Shown here: in pieces, positions 37,381 to 48,781 of the stretch | Layout: the number at the start of each line of letters is the position of its first letter | Position numbering within the stretch: the stretch's first letter is position 1 | DNA from: Plectrocnemia conspersa | Taxonomy: Eukaryota > Arthropoda > Insecta > Trichoptera > Polycentropodidae | NCBI GenBank assembly: GCA_009617715.1 | Contig: VTFK01000304.1 | Location: forward strand, 310,001-374,000 | Length of the DNA: 64,000 nucleotides | Direction of reading: 5' to 3' | Notes under the pieces: model-generated | The model's input: only the letters and a program-made list of their open reading frames with translations | Told to the model about the DNA's origin: nothing | Databases searched by the model: none | Translations under genes and position numbers: made by a program

Positions 37381-37593
37381 AAATTCTCTCAATTACAAAT
37401 ATTTCTATTGTTGTTTCTTCAATTTTTTTAATTTTTTACATGCAATAAACATCATTTAAAACATGTGTATGTCATTTGTATGAAACTGTTAATGACTTTT
37501 GATTGAAAACGAGCATACTTTAAAATTATGGTTCTCAGATTGCTTAAAATAATATAGTTTTTTACTACATCATATAGATAGCTTTTTGTTTTT

Positions 37594-37635
37594 GTTTTAT
37601 ATGGTTTATATTCGTCGTTTTATATGGTTTATATT
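37594..37635. repeat. Direct repeat, 19 bp x 2
   Basis: GTTTTATATGGTTTATATT occurs exactly at 37594-37612 and 37617-37635. Confidence 0.9.
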
Positions 37636-38639
37636 TTATATATATTTTTATATGTATAAAAAATATCTTTTCATGACTCGTAATTTAATCTCAAAGCTTT
37701 AATATAAAATAACAATTAAATATTTTCTGATATTATGGTTAACAATTTTAACTTTATTACTTAAAGGATCTACTTAAATAAATAATACACGTGGGTAAAT
37801 AACACAGCAAAAATTACTCAAGGAAGAAATTTCACTTGGAAATAACTTCACAAGAAAAAATATATATATACGTTATATAATTGCACAGAAAAAATTACAT
37901 AATAAAAAAATTACACAAGTAATACATTTTATACTGTAGTTATTAAACATTTTCCAGTAACATGCTTAACCTTTTTGGTTTATGTATAAAATAGAAAAAG
38001 TAAAACAAAAGTAGAATAGCAAATAATATTTTTTTAAATAAATTTTATTGCCTATACAAATTAAATTTAAATTCAACAGACTTATTTTAAACTTATTTTT
38101 ACAATATATAAGAAAGTTTTATTAGTAACGTACACTTTCATTTAATTTTAAAAATCATTTAAAAAACAAAAAAAAATACCAAGAGTTATAAATAAAAGTA
38201 AAATATATTCCTAATAAAGTCAACGAAATATTGATATAAGGTACATACTTATTTTTATAACGGCTAAATATAAGTAATTAAATTTGAATATAAACCTAAA
38301 ATATAAAATCGTTCCAAATTAATGTAAGTTACTAATTTTTTAAATATATTTTAATTCATTTTTAATTAATCTTGAAAAAACTGGAAATTTTTGTACATAT
38401 CTGCTTTAAATATTTTTTATGCACACCGAAAGAATTAAACATATTTCTAAATAATGTAAAATTAATAACATGTAAAATTTATTGCATGCACAATATTTTA
38501 TTTGTGTATTTTTTTCTATGTAACTTTATTACTTGTATTTTTTTTCTTGTGTAATTTATTTTATATATAAAATCTTTCTTGCGTAGTTTTTGCTGTGAAA
38601 TTTTATTAAATATAATTTTTTTATGTAATTTTATCACGT

Positions 38640-38720
38640 ATCCATAACGACAAATTTTTAGTTTTTATTCAGTTTGTGCGACACCCATTTATTAAGCTTT
38701 TTTGCTTTCTCCATAACATA
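38640..38720 (-). pseudogene. Mariner transposase relic 1
   Basis: The minus strand of 38652-38717 reads VMEKAKKLNKWVSHKLNKN before a stop. This matches the linker after the DNA-binding domain of mariner (Tc1/mariner, DD34D) transposases, whose hallmark is K-W-V-P-H-E-L. One hallmark residue is changed (P to S) and the frame is stopped soon after. Only about 20 residues of a protein normally near 345 residues remain recognisable, so this is non-functional debris. It shares its orientation with relics 2-4. Confidence 0.7.
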
Positions 38721-39189
38721 ATATACAAATTTTATACTATTTAACTTTGCCAAGTACGTTAATAACTTTAAATTTTGCACTTAAATTCATGGTTTCGATA
38801 AAAATTGATTAATAAAAAGTATTTTTTTTTGTAAGCAATTAAATTTAATTTAATGATACATTTTCAAATATATGATGCAGATATATTTAATTATGATGAC
38901 ACCATCTAGAGACTTTTGAAATTTGCAATTTTACTATTAACGCGCGCCCCAGCAACGTGCGCCAACGCTTCTATAGCTACATTGACTCCGCTCTCAAAAG
39001 GTTAGGTTAAAAAAAAAAATTCAAAAAATTTTAATTATATTTTTGCAAAATGATTTGTTTTTGTATTAAAAAATCCCATTGAATTTCCTTTAGTTTAACC
39101 ATTGTGCAGAAAGCTTTTTATTACATCTAAAAATGTTGTCTAAATGAGTTTTACTCGACGTTGTATGATAAATTATGATTGAAAGTTAC

Positions 39190-39300
39190 TGTTTCTTAAA
39201 AAAATGCTAAGTATACTTTGTAACAGAAATTTTAATGTTCTTATTAAATTTATGCGGCACCTATTTGCCAAATTTTTTGTCACCTTTTTTGCTATTTTTA
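39190..39300 (-). pseudogene. Mariner transposase relic 2
   Basis: The minus strand contains a run with KKFGK, a stop in place of the Trp, then VPHKFNKNIKIS. It lines up residue for residue with relics 1 and 3 around the WVPHEL hallmark of mariner transposase. Stops within and soon after the motif show it is dead. It lies about 580 bp from relic 1 and about 290 bp from relic 3, so the locus has several nested or tandem copies. Confidence 0.65.
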
Positions 39301-39492
39301 AATGGAAAAGAACTGTTTAAATTATTTCACATTACATATGTCTAAGCTCTCAAATTGATTTTTAATTAGTTGCAGTTATTTTTCTTTTGTTAAATGCTTT
39401 TGCAGTTAATTTTAAACAATTATTATGTACTGTTTTCTGTTGTAAAATATTAAATTTTGTTATATATGTTAAAATACAATTGTTTTTATTTC

Positions 39493-39640
39493 TTAAAAAT
39501 ATCTTAAACCAAATTTTGTAACTGCGTTTTTGATTCCATTTAGCTAATGCGGTACCCATTTATCAAACTTATATACTTTGCTTATCTGTTTTAAGTGATC
39601 CAAAACTCCATTATTACTAACCTAACTTTTGTATAAACTT
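39493..39640 (-). pseudogene. Mariner transposase relic 3 (best preserved)
   Basis: The minus strand reads NNGVLDHLKQISKVYKFDKW, then VPH, a stop, and LNGIK. This is the classic mariner stretch from the end of the second helix-turn-helix (S-T-V-x-x-H-L) through the I-G-K-V-x-K-L-D linker to WVPHEL. Motif order and spacing match the family exactly, so the assignment is firm even though a stop replaces the Glu of HEL and no catalytic DD34D part is visible. The minus-strand frame at 39362-39559 overlaps it in another phase and is a shadow. Confidence 0.8.
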
Positions 39641-40159
39641 TAGGATTGTTACGAGCAATTTTGAATTTACTACTATCTCTAATTGAAAAATAATGTTTAT
39701 TATCATCTTTATCTTATTAACAATACCATATTCAAATATTAGTTACTATAAACATTTACGTATTTAAAATACAATAAGTATTTAGCAGTCCACAAATTAA
39801 AGTACTATTAAATAATATAAAAACTAGTTTTTAAAAATATTTGAATAAATTATAGCAAAAAAGACAGTCACTAATACCTGAAAGGTCTAAGTACCAATTC
39901 CAAATAAACCTTCGTGTTTTTAAATTTTTTAAATTAGTAAATGTTATATAATTTTAATTTTGTTTAATCATCACAGATAAGGTTTATTAAGATTTTTCTA
40001 ATCCCATAGGTAAATATTGTAATGAATAATTCATATCAATATTATATGAAAAATATGTAAAAATATATAAAATTGAGCTACTGCAACTCATAGAGAATAT
40101 TATTTATGTCAAACTGAATAAAAATAAAAAATACCTAATACTGTTAATAAATTGCTGAA
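39641..40159. other. AT-rich tract with SINE-like head
   Basis: AT-rich sequence between mariner relic 3 and a GC-rich patch. It carries SINE-like head G at 39852-39902. Nothing else is recognised. Confidence 0.55.
39852..39902 (+). repeat. SINE-like repeat head, copy G
   Basis: TATAGCAAAAAAGACAGTCA, CTAATACCTGAAAGGTC, then GTACCAATTCC. In order and spacing this matches the complement of copies A and C (GTGACTAAAGCCTGAGAG and the B-box-like word), though the B-box is mutated. The body is not identifiable. Confidence 0.45.
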
Positions 40160-40580
40160 AATGTTTGCCGCCCCTGACCGGAGATCTCCTGGGACGATTT
40201 GTGATGAAATTTTTATGATTATGGATGACCAATGCCGGCGTTTTAATTAAAAGCAATCAAATCGCGATTTTACGACGCTCATTTGCATTTTTCGGTAAGA
40301 AAGGACGTATACAGAGAAAATAATATTTTTCGTAAAATAACAAAAAATTTACCGATAATTTGTTATTAAATATGTCTGAAAGTTGTTGCCGTAGAGGGAA
40401 AAAAATCGCGGTACAGGGTTACGCCAATGTTTAAATTTAATTTGTTTTGTTGCGGAGTGATGAATAAAATATAAACCTTTATACCGGGAAAATAAAATTT
40501 TCGTCGTTGCCTCATACTATAAACCTAACGAAAGTTCAAAAAGTTTTCGCGAATGCGAACGGTTTAGTCGTTGAATACGT
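40160..40580. other. GC-richer patch rich in short palindromes
   Basis: Contains GGAGATCTCC (40180-40189), AAATCGCGATTT (40259-40270, perfect 12-bp palindrome), a POU-like CATTTGCAT near 40281 and GCCGGCGTTTTAATTAAAAG near 40233. All frames have stops. Dense palindromes and homeodomain/POU words in a small complex block suggest an enhancer. Confidence 0.5.
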
Positions 40581-41079
40581 AAGAACAAATTAAATTAATT
40601 TTGTATTGCTTTACATTTTGTATATTAATTCAAATAACGAAAAGTTAATAGAATCAAGTCTTTTATTTTATTTTATTAACTTTTCGGTAACATTTATGTG
40701 TTATTTTCTATTAAAATTAGAGTATATACATTTTATCCATTCTCTATACATTTCAAATGAAGTTTAGTTAATATTCTGTCTGCGATTATTTAAATTTTGT
40801 GCGGCTTCTCCATTTTATTGTATATTTTTCCAAAAAGCATTACAGCATTTCTTAAACATTTTACAAGAATAATACTATCATGAAAAAGCGACTGCAGGCA
40901 GAGAAAAATTTGGCTGTCAAATATACAATGTCTCAAGTAACCCGGACATCTGTCTTGCGTGAACGACTTGAAGCCTGCAAATCGGTTAACTGTTAATAAA
41001 AGTCCGCGACTGAGTTGATTTGACGAAGTATGATATTTCTGATTGTTTTTTTAGTATTATAAGCAGTAATACATTAGAG
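40581..41079. other. AT-rich tract with possible mariner fragment
   Basis: AT-rich spacer with a weak mariner-like remnant at 40735-40815 (listed separately) and a more complex piece at 40890-41030 without recognisable features. Confidence 0.5.
40735..40815 (-). pseudogene. Possible mariner transposase relic 5
   Basis: The minus strand reads KPHKI, a stop, then IIADRILTKLHLKCIENG. The spacing resembles the mariner run from (WV)PHEL through DRIS-C-SLLKRNE, and the nucleotide word GTGCGGC is shared with relics 1-4. The WV part is lost through a frame change. Weaker than the others. Confidence 0.4.
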
Positions 41080-41279
41080 TGCCTATTCTACATCGACGAC
41101 ATCCAGCTGCTCTAAACCATTTTGGTCGATTCTTCTCCCGAAAATATCGCCAAAGAATAATGGTTGAATGGCATTTTTCATTAACCTTCTTAGCTCGTCC
41201 CCTCGCTTAACGAACACCCCCATTCCAATTCCGCGGGCATACACACGCGGTGTCCCTTTACCAAAAGTGCTCTCGCCCA

Positions 41280-41340
41280 CCCCAAGGACGCCCACCCACC
41301 CTGCGTGTCAGGACACCTACCCACCCACCACCCCACTCCC
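41280..41340 (-). other. Two putative G-quadruplexes, minus strand
   Basis: CCCC-7 nt-CCC-A-CCC-A-CCC at 41280-41301, and CCC-A-CCC-ACCA-CCCC-ACT-CCC at 41320-41340. Both satisfy the four-tract, loop 1-7 rule for the complementary strand; the plus strand could form i-motifs. Confidence 0.8.
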
Positions 41341-41504
41341 TCAATTTGCTCCCCCCCTATGGCACATTCGTTCGCATCTTTTCGCGGGCGGGTATTTAAA
41401 AAAACCTCCGACGCCTCCCCGCGCGCAGAGTTTACTTTGTATTACTTCCCCTTCACTAAACCTCGTGGCGTCGATCTTTTGTTTCTTAATTGCGAGGAGG
41501 TGAC

Positions 41505-41531
41505 GGGGGTGAGGCTGTGGGGGAGGGTGGG
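41505..41531 (+). other. Putative G-quadruplex with one longer loop
   Basis: GGGGG-TGAGGCTGT-GGGGG-A-GGG-T-GGG. The first loop is 9 nt, slightly beyond the strict rule; the remaining loops are 1 nt. Confidence 0.6.
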
Positions 41532-41715
41532 CGAAAATAACCGACCCACCTCCTCTGTGCCAAAAAATGGGTGGCTATCGGAAGAAGGGTACAAGCCGTT
41601 GGTGCTCAAAACTTTAATGAATTCCGACAACATTGAACTTTCTATATATAATGTGTGCGTGGGTGTACGTTACTGGGTTTCTTTAATAAGGTACGTTTTC
41701 GGTACATACTAATGT

Positions 41716-43784
41716 CCAGGTTCAATATAAAAAAATGGTTTTGAATTACTTTCAAATGCGTCAAATAAAATATGACTTTAAAACTTTCAAAATTGTACCA
41801 TTAAAATAATTAATCTATACTCTCATATTAAATTTAAGTACATATGTTTGCAACAATAAGATTTGAATTTTTTTATCTGCAATATAATATACAGAATTTA
41901 AAAGATATGTTGAATAGACTTAAGAAGCAGATACATATTTGATTATGTACAATGTTTCACTGAAGTAAATTTATTTTAATACTTTATAACACAGAGCTTA
42001 ATATATTTATTAAAAATAATAATGATAATAAACATAAGTCTTTAACTAAAGTTTAATGTATTCGAAAAGCTAAGATTAAATTAATGTCTACTAAAAATAA
42101 TTCAGATTTTTTAAATTATAAATAAAAACGTTATAATGATAAATTAAAAATATATAGTTTTAAAATAGGTGATGACTTTCTTGACAATTCCTAAAGAATA
42201 TAATTTAAATAAATATTTTCTGTAAAATGAAAAATATCGAGAGAACAAATACACTACTAACAATCATTTTAGTTTTTAATTTATATGCAATACGGATTTT
42301 ATAAAAAAGCGTCACAAAAAATATGTTTTCTCTTAAATAAACCTCTTAAATAAACAATATATTTAATGATACGCTAATTTTTATAGTAGCAAAAATATAA
42401 AAATAGCATAATGGTGCTATCAATATAATTAAAGATAAGCATAATTTATTAGTTGGGTAACTATTTACATATTATCAATGGTTTATTTTTTATTTCATTA
42501 CATTTTATATTTATTAGTTAGAAGTTCATTAAATTTCATGATTAATAGTTTAATAATCTTAACAACTGGTTTGTATATTAATTACCTAGTTCTCTATTAA
42601 AATATGCATTTATGCTTATATTTTAATTTTATTTCTAAATTAAACTGATAAGAAAATTAAAAATAACAATTTAAAACAAAACGTTATTTCAGTAAATTTT
42701 TATTGAAGTATGTGTCAGCTGTATTTTCCATAGGAATAAAAATAAAATTAAAAAAAAGCGAGATAAGAGGTGACTCATCAAAAATTAATATTTTTGTAAG
42801 TAATTTTTTTACCAGTCATTTAAATCTTAGCTTATTTTTGAAGTTTGAGTTTTAAGAACTCTTTTTCCTACTAAGTAACAGCAGAAAAGGCCGTCATTAG
42901 TAGGTGTCGAAGTAAAGTAAAGTAAAGTTAGTTATTTTTTTACTCTCACGGATAAATATCGTGATAAAAAATATTTAATAATTAGCTATGTATTGGAAAA
43001 AAAATATAATTAATTCGAAAAGATTCAAGATGATTCAAGATTGGAAAAAATGCGCTGAAAAAATAATTATCATTATTATACGAATTCAAGAACCTTCTTA
43101 TTATATTAACTTTCATTGTAGTTACTTTACAGATGCACATCAGTGATAATAAATAAGTAAGAATCAGTTTTTTTTAGTTAAAAAGGCATTGTAAAAAACG
43201 GTAAGGCAAAGTCAAAAAAAAACTAAGGAGAAACTATTGTCCTGATGACAAACCTAATCTTGAACTTGAGCATGTGCTTCACCGAACAGTGTTTTTTTAA
43301 GTTCTAAGGAGACAATAAAACAAAGTTACAATAAAACTGATTATTGAATTACGTATTCTGTTTGATATATAAAATATTTAATATTTATATTTTTTGTAGC
43401 TTATTTATTTCAGAAATAAATATTTATTTTCCTTTTTTTATATTTATTATTTTTATATTTAAATACTAAAGAGTCAATAGCCAAAAGATTGCTCAATAAT
43501 TTTAATACTGTTTTAAAAATAACAGAAAACTGTATTTTAAAATCTTTTAAATTTTAAAGTTGACTATAATGTAATTTTAAAATATATTTTTAGAAATTTT
43601 CTATGTATAAACAATGTTTTTTAAAGTAGTCTTATTACTTATTAATATATCTAAAAAAAATGAAAGTTACTATATTTCATGTAAAAAATAAAAAAATAAA
43701 TATCCTACCCCAACATTTTTTTCTGCATATTAAATAAAAATAAGCAACACCCTACAAAGGGTTAACTCTATCATCACATTATAG
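41716..43784. other. AT-rich non-coding tract
   Basis: AT-rich, no gene. Small direct repeats are present: CTCTTAAATAAAC twice near 42332-42357, an AGTAA-type pentamer run near 42911-42926, and GATTCAAGAT twice near 43021-43040. Confidence 0.6.
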
Positions 43785-44260
43785 TTTGGGGTTATCTGGC
43801 ATATCTGCGAATGCCCCGCATCCTTAAGAAAAATAGGTCTAAAACGACTAACCCGGCCGCAACCCCACCCAGGACGCGGGGGTTAAAACAACCCCACTGT
43901 CTTTGGGCCGCCCGTGAAAAAGGGGGTAAAAATAACCCTCCTTCTTCATCTAAAGTGTGTGCGCGGATTAATCATCACCCCCGTTACCCCGGCCGCTTTC
44001 TTATATACACTACGTACGTACCGGTCCCACATCCCCCCGAACGCGGGCTCGCGCCACCCCTTTTTTCCGCCCCGCAATCCTTAATTCCCCCCCCCCTCAC
44101 ACCGTCCCACACCCCTCCCCGTATTAACGATATTGGACTTAAAGAATATTTCAGGAGATTTCGAATTGAGATTTTTTCAGTGCGCGGGATTAATAATAAA
44201 CGCAAAGGAAGAAACGGGCACCTAAGGGTTTCGCCCGGTGTGTAATTATAATAAACGAGC
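43785..44260. other. GC-rich patch with long open frame, probably non-coding
   Basis: CpG-rich with a C10 run (44087-44096), GGCCGCCCGTG near 43907 and GGCCGC near 43990. It contains the longest open frame of the window, 144 codons on the plus strand (43811-44245), rich in Pro, Arg and Asn, without a recognised domain, signal or repeat. A 73-codon minus frame overlaps it. Stop codons are scarce in such GC-rich DNA, so I do not call a gene. If this region is transcribed, that frame would be the first to test. Confidence 0.4.
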
Positions 44261-46459
44261 TTATGCCGTTTTTCGTTTCGATTGTTAAGATCAGCATTAT
44301 TTTACACTTGTATTATTATGATTATTCAAATTTATTCATATGTGTAGGTAGCTTAATTAAATATAATTCGATTTGCTTTATTGGCCAATGTGATCAGAAA
44401 ACATCATTAAAAAAATATGTACAGGGTATCTCAAAATAAAAATTAATGCTTTGTTTGGTTTGTAACACTGCAATTTTTCTAGGATCCATGTAATATGATA
44501 AAATTTACAAAAATGTAAGTTGCAGAAACATTGTGTTTGTAAAAAATAAAAATACCCAGACAATGGCTTCGGACAAAAATAAAATAATCCGTAAAAATAT
44601 GTTTTATAAAATGTAGCTAATGATTGCGGCAAGAATTTCTGTCATATACTCGTAATCGTGCTCAATCAATTTCTTATATATTATTATTTTAGACCTTAAA
44701 CGATCTTAATATTTGGAATAATAGTTTCTTGCGGCATTCCCGTGGTCACTTTTGTTTTGTAGTTATTGCGACCAATGAACCATACTGATGCTTGAACCCT
44801 AATGATTCTAGAGAACTGTCATTTTAAATAGTCAATATAAGTCATGAAATGCTAAAGCATTAGTTCAACGAAAGATTATATATAATAGATAAAGTCGCTT
44901 TTAGAGAAAAATATGCTTATAATGCCCATATCATTTAATGTATAATTATTAAAAATAATATTAACACCTTGGTACCCATAATCCGATTTATTGGCTGTTG
45001 TTACTTTGGCGAGAATTTGATTAAATAAATAATCAGATACAATATTATTGGACTAAATGGTAAATATAAATACTGCTATACATTAAATGATAATCGGAAA
45101 AATTCCGGAAACCAACAGGTTTAACTATTATTGTAAAATTAAATATACATGGCTAGTAAAAATTTGAGACAATTATCAATTACCACTAAAATCTACAAAT
45201 TATTAGTTTCCACTTTTGCTTAATGTGATATAATCTACTAAGCTTTGCTCACTGAAATGTTAAATTTTCAGTGTGCTTAAAATAGCCATAAGATTCCTTA
45301 TTTTATAAATTGTAAAGTTCTTTCTTTTGGTTTCGTTCCTTCCGTGTGAAGAAAAACTGTTTCTGAAATTTGTTGCTAAATTGTACTTCTACTTATAGAA
45401 ATTCTGCTATCAACATTTTTAAAAGAAATTAGCTACACTGAAGATAAGGAAATGAGTAAAAAATAATAATATTTAAACTAAAACGGTTATCAGAATAATT
45501 CTGCGCGTGTAGTTGCTAAAAAAGAGAGCAGGCGTAAAATTTTGTTTCCAGAGAGAATTAGAGTCACTCTATTTTTTAATGAATAAATGTGTAATTCTAA
45601 TATGATTAAAATGCAATCTTAAAATATAATGTTTTAAAAATTATTAAAAAGGGTATCGTTATTACATTCTAAGTTTTGTTCGTAAATTATCATCGATATA
45701 TCCCTTACAAATATATTATGTTATAATCTAACCAATGTATTTTTATAACGTTGCATTTTTCAATAAATTTAATATGGAATAATAAATATAAAAACGATGA
45801 GAGAATAATTATGTATTAGGTAAATATTTAAAATATTATATTTTTATAAATTTAGGCTTTTAATTTATTTTATAAATTTTGTACTTTATGTTAATATTTT
45901 TTATATGGTTTTATTAAATTGACCTAACTGTTTTAATTATTTATTTATAAGTTTAAAAATTAACGGTTTTATAAACATTGCTAATATAAAATGTATTATC
46001 TTGATAGCTTTACGCCATAAAGATAATACATTTATATTATATTGTATTATCTTTATGGCTATACTATGATACATCACACGGATTCTACCGAGAATGACAT
46101 TGTTGCAAAAGTTTTATTTTTATAACTTTATATCTTTACTTATTCATTATCTTTAACACGTACACAATTCAATAATGTTAAGTCTTTACCTAATAATTTA
46201 ATTTCTGAACCTAAATGTATACAAATAAATAATATTAGGTTTATAGTGTTATAGTTACTATACTGAAAATAATAAAATATATATTGTTAAGTCGTTCAAT
46301 AAGCGCCACAGAATGTTTCTTAAGTCTTAGTATAACATTAATTTATTTTTGTACTAAAAACATATATTTCTATATAAGATCATGTATGTATAGTATGAGT
46401 AATTATTATTTCCTTTGGCTGAGAAAATGGTATGTGTACTCAAATAAAGGATAAAAGCT
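44261..46459. other. AT-rich non-coding tract
   Basis: AT-rich DNA with a compound hairpin at 45989-46059. The 84-codon minus-strand frame at 44378-44632 is rich in Phe/Tyr/Cys and has no domain I can place; TACAGGGTATCTCAAAATA inside it resembles the ends of some insect transposons, but no partner end was found. Confidence 0.55.
45989..46059. repeat. Compound hairpin with alternative pairing
   Basis: GCCATAAAGATAATACA (46014-46030) is the exact reverse complement of TGTATTATCTTTATGGC (46043-46059) with a 12-nt loop. The same middle segment can instead pair with AAATGTATTATCTT (45989-46002) over 14 bp. Two direct copies flank one inverted copy, a typical template-switch product. All three arms are closely similar, so the event is fairly recent. 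Confidence 0.9.
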
Positions 46460-46880
46460 CGAAGACTTTAAGTAAGCCACATCGAAGCCGCAAGCTTTTG
46501 AAAATAGAGTCCAAACCGTGGTCTGTGGTTTCTGTGCGAGCCCCGGCTTTCATCAAATGAATTCTTAAAAGTGAAAAAATAAACGAAGAACGTTTGCGAA
46601 AATATATTGGCCATTTGCAAAATCAACATATAGTAGATACGCGTATAGATAATACAATTATATAGACGAGAATAAACACACGCATTGTGGATAAATTAGC
46701 GTGGTAGGTATGTTCGTGCGGTAATTCGTTATTCGCGTCAAGTTCACTTGAGTGAAGTGAAACGTTTCCCAAATGTGAATAACACAAATGTTTCGCTGAT
46801 ATTTTGTACGGTTTTGCTCAAGTAAGCCACATGTATGGAAGTGCTTCGACTTTAATCCAGTGGCGGCTCGAAATAAGATT
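46460..46880. other. Mixed-composition patch with repeated 13-mer
   Basis: Complex sequence with CpG. AAGTAAGCCACAT occurs exactly at 46470-46482 and 46820-46832, each near a CTCGAAGACTTTA or CTTCGACTTTA word. It also has TTCACTTGAGTGAA (NK-2-like CACTTGA inside a palindrome) near 46743. No open frame is credible. The shared 13-mer at both ends is unusual for random sequence. Confidence 0.45.
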
Positions 46881-48339
46881 TATTTAAAAATATATTTATT
46901 TTTGTAAATCTACTGTTGCAACATGACAAGCGTAAACACAATCAGCAAGAACTAAGTATGCGGTGAGACACCAGACTGAAAACAAAGTTAGTAAATCAGT
47001 TTTATTTTATTAATTATAAACTAATATTACAGCTTACAATTAATATTTGCCACTATACATGATTAGCTACTTTCTTAAATTATTTATCCTTAATTAGAAT
47101 TAAAATAATTTATTAATTGGAAAATATAGTAGTCTATATGAGATTTGATTTTTGAGATTTTCGGATAAATACCACTGGTCTATTGTGCTAATTTTTTAAT
47201 AATTATATACTATGATCTACGACAGTAATCATCAATTTGTGGGCCATGGATCACTGATGTTCTTCAGATTTTTTTTATATATTTAAAATGTGCGTGTTTT
47301 CATTGAAAGCCTATAGAAATATCAAATTTTGGCGATGCAATTATTATTTTAGTTATTATTCCAGCAGCAAAACAATTAAATGCTTTAAAATCTTTTGTCT
47401 GACGATGATTGCAGATTGATATATTTGATGATATATTTTTTAATGTATGTTTTTTAATAAAATATTTTACGCATTCTCCCACTTGGTACTCTTTCATGCC
47501 GGCTAGTGCAGACCGTACGTGACAATAAACAGAACAAACTAAAAGCATTACAGCAGCAATTCTAGATTTTCAACAAGTGCTATTATAATATAACAATTTA
47601 CGATACGTTAGAATCCAAAACAATTAGTCGCAAAGTTACTAGCTCTCACACTTTAAAATATTTAAGGGGTGTACCAAACATGTTCAGATAACAAGTTGAA
47701 ATATAATACTAATCTAATTACACTCAAGTTGTAAATGCTCGTGACAACAAAAAGTGTATGAGAACTACACCTCCCACTGGCTAATCAAACTTGTTTATTA
47801 TAATATAGCATATTTTCAGTTATATAAAAATCAAATAAAATAAAAAAAACTTAATTAAAGTCAAAAATAATTTCAAATAATATTTAGCTTTTTTGTTGAA
47901 ACCATTTGTGATTGTTACAATGAAATTTATTTTAAAGACTTAATAAAATTATAATAAAATAATTGATGTATTTTTTTCTTTTACAACAAAGTTTTTGTCT
48001 CGTAAGCGTTGTAGAAACGGATAAAAAGCACTTGCATAAAGGAACTGAACAGCACCAAATGGTCGGTGCTATTCCATACAATCACATCAATGTCAATCTT
48101 CGTACGTTCTTCGAATCGCTCACACGCTTAACAAGATTTTTATCTGACAATAGTATTTTTTTTATTACTTACTCACGTATACATGTTACTAATATCAACT
48201 ATTATTTTCATATATTTCGTTTATATTAAAACACTAAACCACTATGACGAAATGATCGTATATTCCTTATAAAATACACAAGGAAATAGTAGTATATACT
48301 ATATTTAAGAGTTTAACAGTTTTAAAAACATTATGTGAC
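46881..48339. other. AT-rich tract with SINE copy
   Basis: Holds SINE-like copy B (about 46915-47190). An 82-codon minus frame (47300-47548) and an 88-codon plus frame (47963-48229) have no domain; the latter covers a less AT-rich block at 47990-48150 that may be a small non-coding element. Confidence 0.55.
46915..47190 (-). repeat. SINE-like repeat, copy B (head on minus strand)
   Basis: The body TTATTAATTATAAACTAATA, followed by TTACAGCTTACAATTAATAT (about 47006-47046), is nearly identical to copy C. The right end carries ACCACTGGTCTATTGTGCT (47171-47189), matching the end of copy A. The middle of the head, including the B-box-like word, is degraded. Confidence 0.6.
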
Positions 48340-48343
48340 GTCA
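48336..48343. promoter_or_regulatory. CRE palindrome (GTGACGTCAC)
   Basis: TGACGTCA extended to a 10-bp palindrome at 48335-48344, at the edge of a GC-richer patch. This is the strongest CREB/ATF-type site in the window. Confidence 0.5.
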
Positions 48344-48690
48344 CTCACGAACTGGGACGCCACTGACCTTTTAAAATCATAGACGTCGGTGTAATCATAA
48401 TATGGGTTTGTTTTATGTTACAGGGTCACCCCCGCGGAACAAGACTTCTTCTCTTACCACCACATTCAGAGAACAAGGGTAGGCGGGCACGCGTCCTGGC
48501 ATTATTTAATTTTATTACGCTCACGCATGTGTGTGAGGGGGCTTTACCTTACCTTACCGTACGTTTTTAGTATGCAAACAACGACGCGGAACGTTTTACG
48601 GCGGATTATGGAATTTCCAAATATACAACATGCACAATTACCGCTGATTTATTGCCAACCCGCAAACGGCGAAATTTTACCATATAGTAA
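48340..48690. other. GC-rich patch, candidate regulatory element
   Basis: CpG-rich block beginning at a CRE palindrome, with GGGTCACCCCCGCGGAAC near 48424, TACCTTACCTTACCG near 48545 and ACGACGCGGAACGTTTTACG near 48580. A 61-codon plus frame (48527-48712) runs through it; its sequence is balanced but unrecognised. Confidence 0.45.
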
Positions 48691-48781
48691 TTATTCAAAT
48701 ATTATTTTTTAATATTTTACATAAATATTTAAAAAAAATTAAAGGACATCTGAGAAAAGTGTTATGATAAATAAACATTGA

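Larger units (their letters stand above)
37111..38639. other. AT-rich non-coding tract with small duplications
   Basis: AT-rich DNA, no gene. Contains a 30-bp tandem repeat (37321-37380) and a 19-bp direct repeat (37594-37635), listed separately. Confidence 0.6.
41080..41715. other. GC-rich patch with G-quadruplex motifs on both strands
   Basis: CpG-rich patch. C-rich motifs at 41280-41301 and 41320-41340 form G-quadruplex motifs on the minus strand, and 41505-41531 forms one on the plus strand. A 135-codon frame (41305-41712) and a 111-codon frame (41168-41503) overlap in different phases. Both are rich in Pro/Thr/Ser where the DNA is C-rich, show no domain and have no matching downstream exon. 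I regard the patch as regulatory or structural rather than coding. Confidence 0.5.

Noticed and set aside
39001..39010. GGTTAGGTT as insect telomeric repeat
   Set aside because: Only about one and a half units; telomeric or interstitial arrays need many.
41090..41115. TACATCGACGACATCCAG translates as YIDDIQ, resembling an LTR-retrotransposon RT box
   Set aside because: No flanking RT sequence in the same frame, an early stop, and the site lies in a GC-rich patch of the ordinary type.
41168..41712. Overlapping 111- and 135-codon frames
   Set aside because: They occupy different phases of the same stop-poor C-rich DNA and neither resembles a protein family.
44421..44440. TACAGGGTATCTCAAAATA as a transposon terminus
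   Set aside because: No matching inverted end or transposase was found within several kb.
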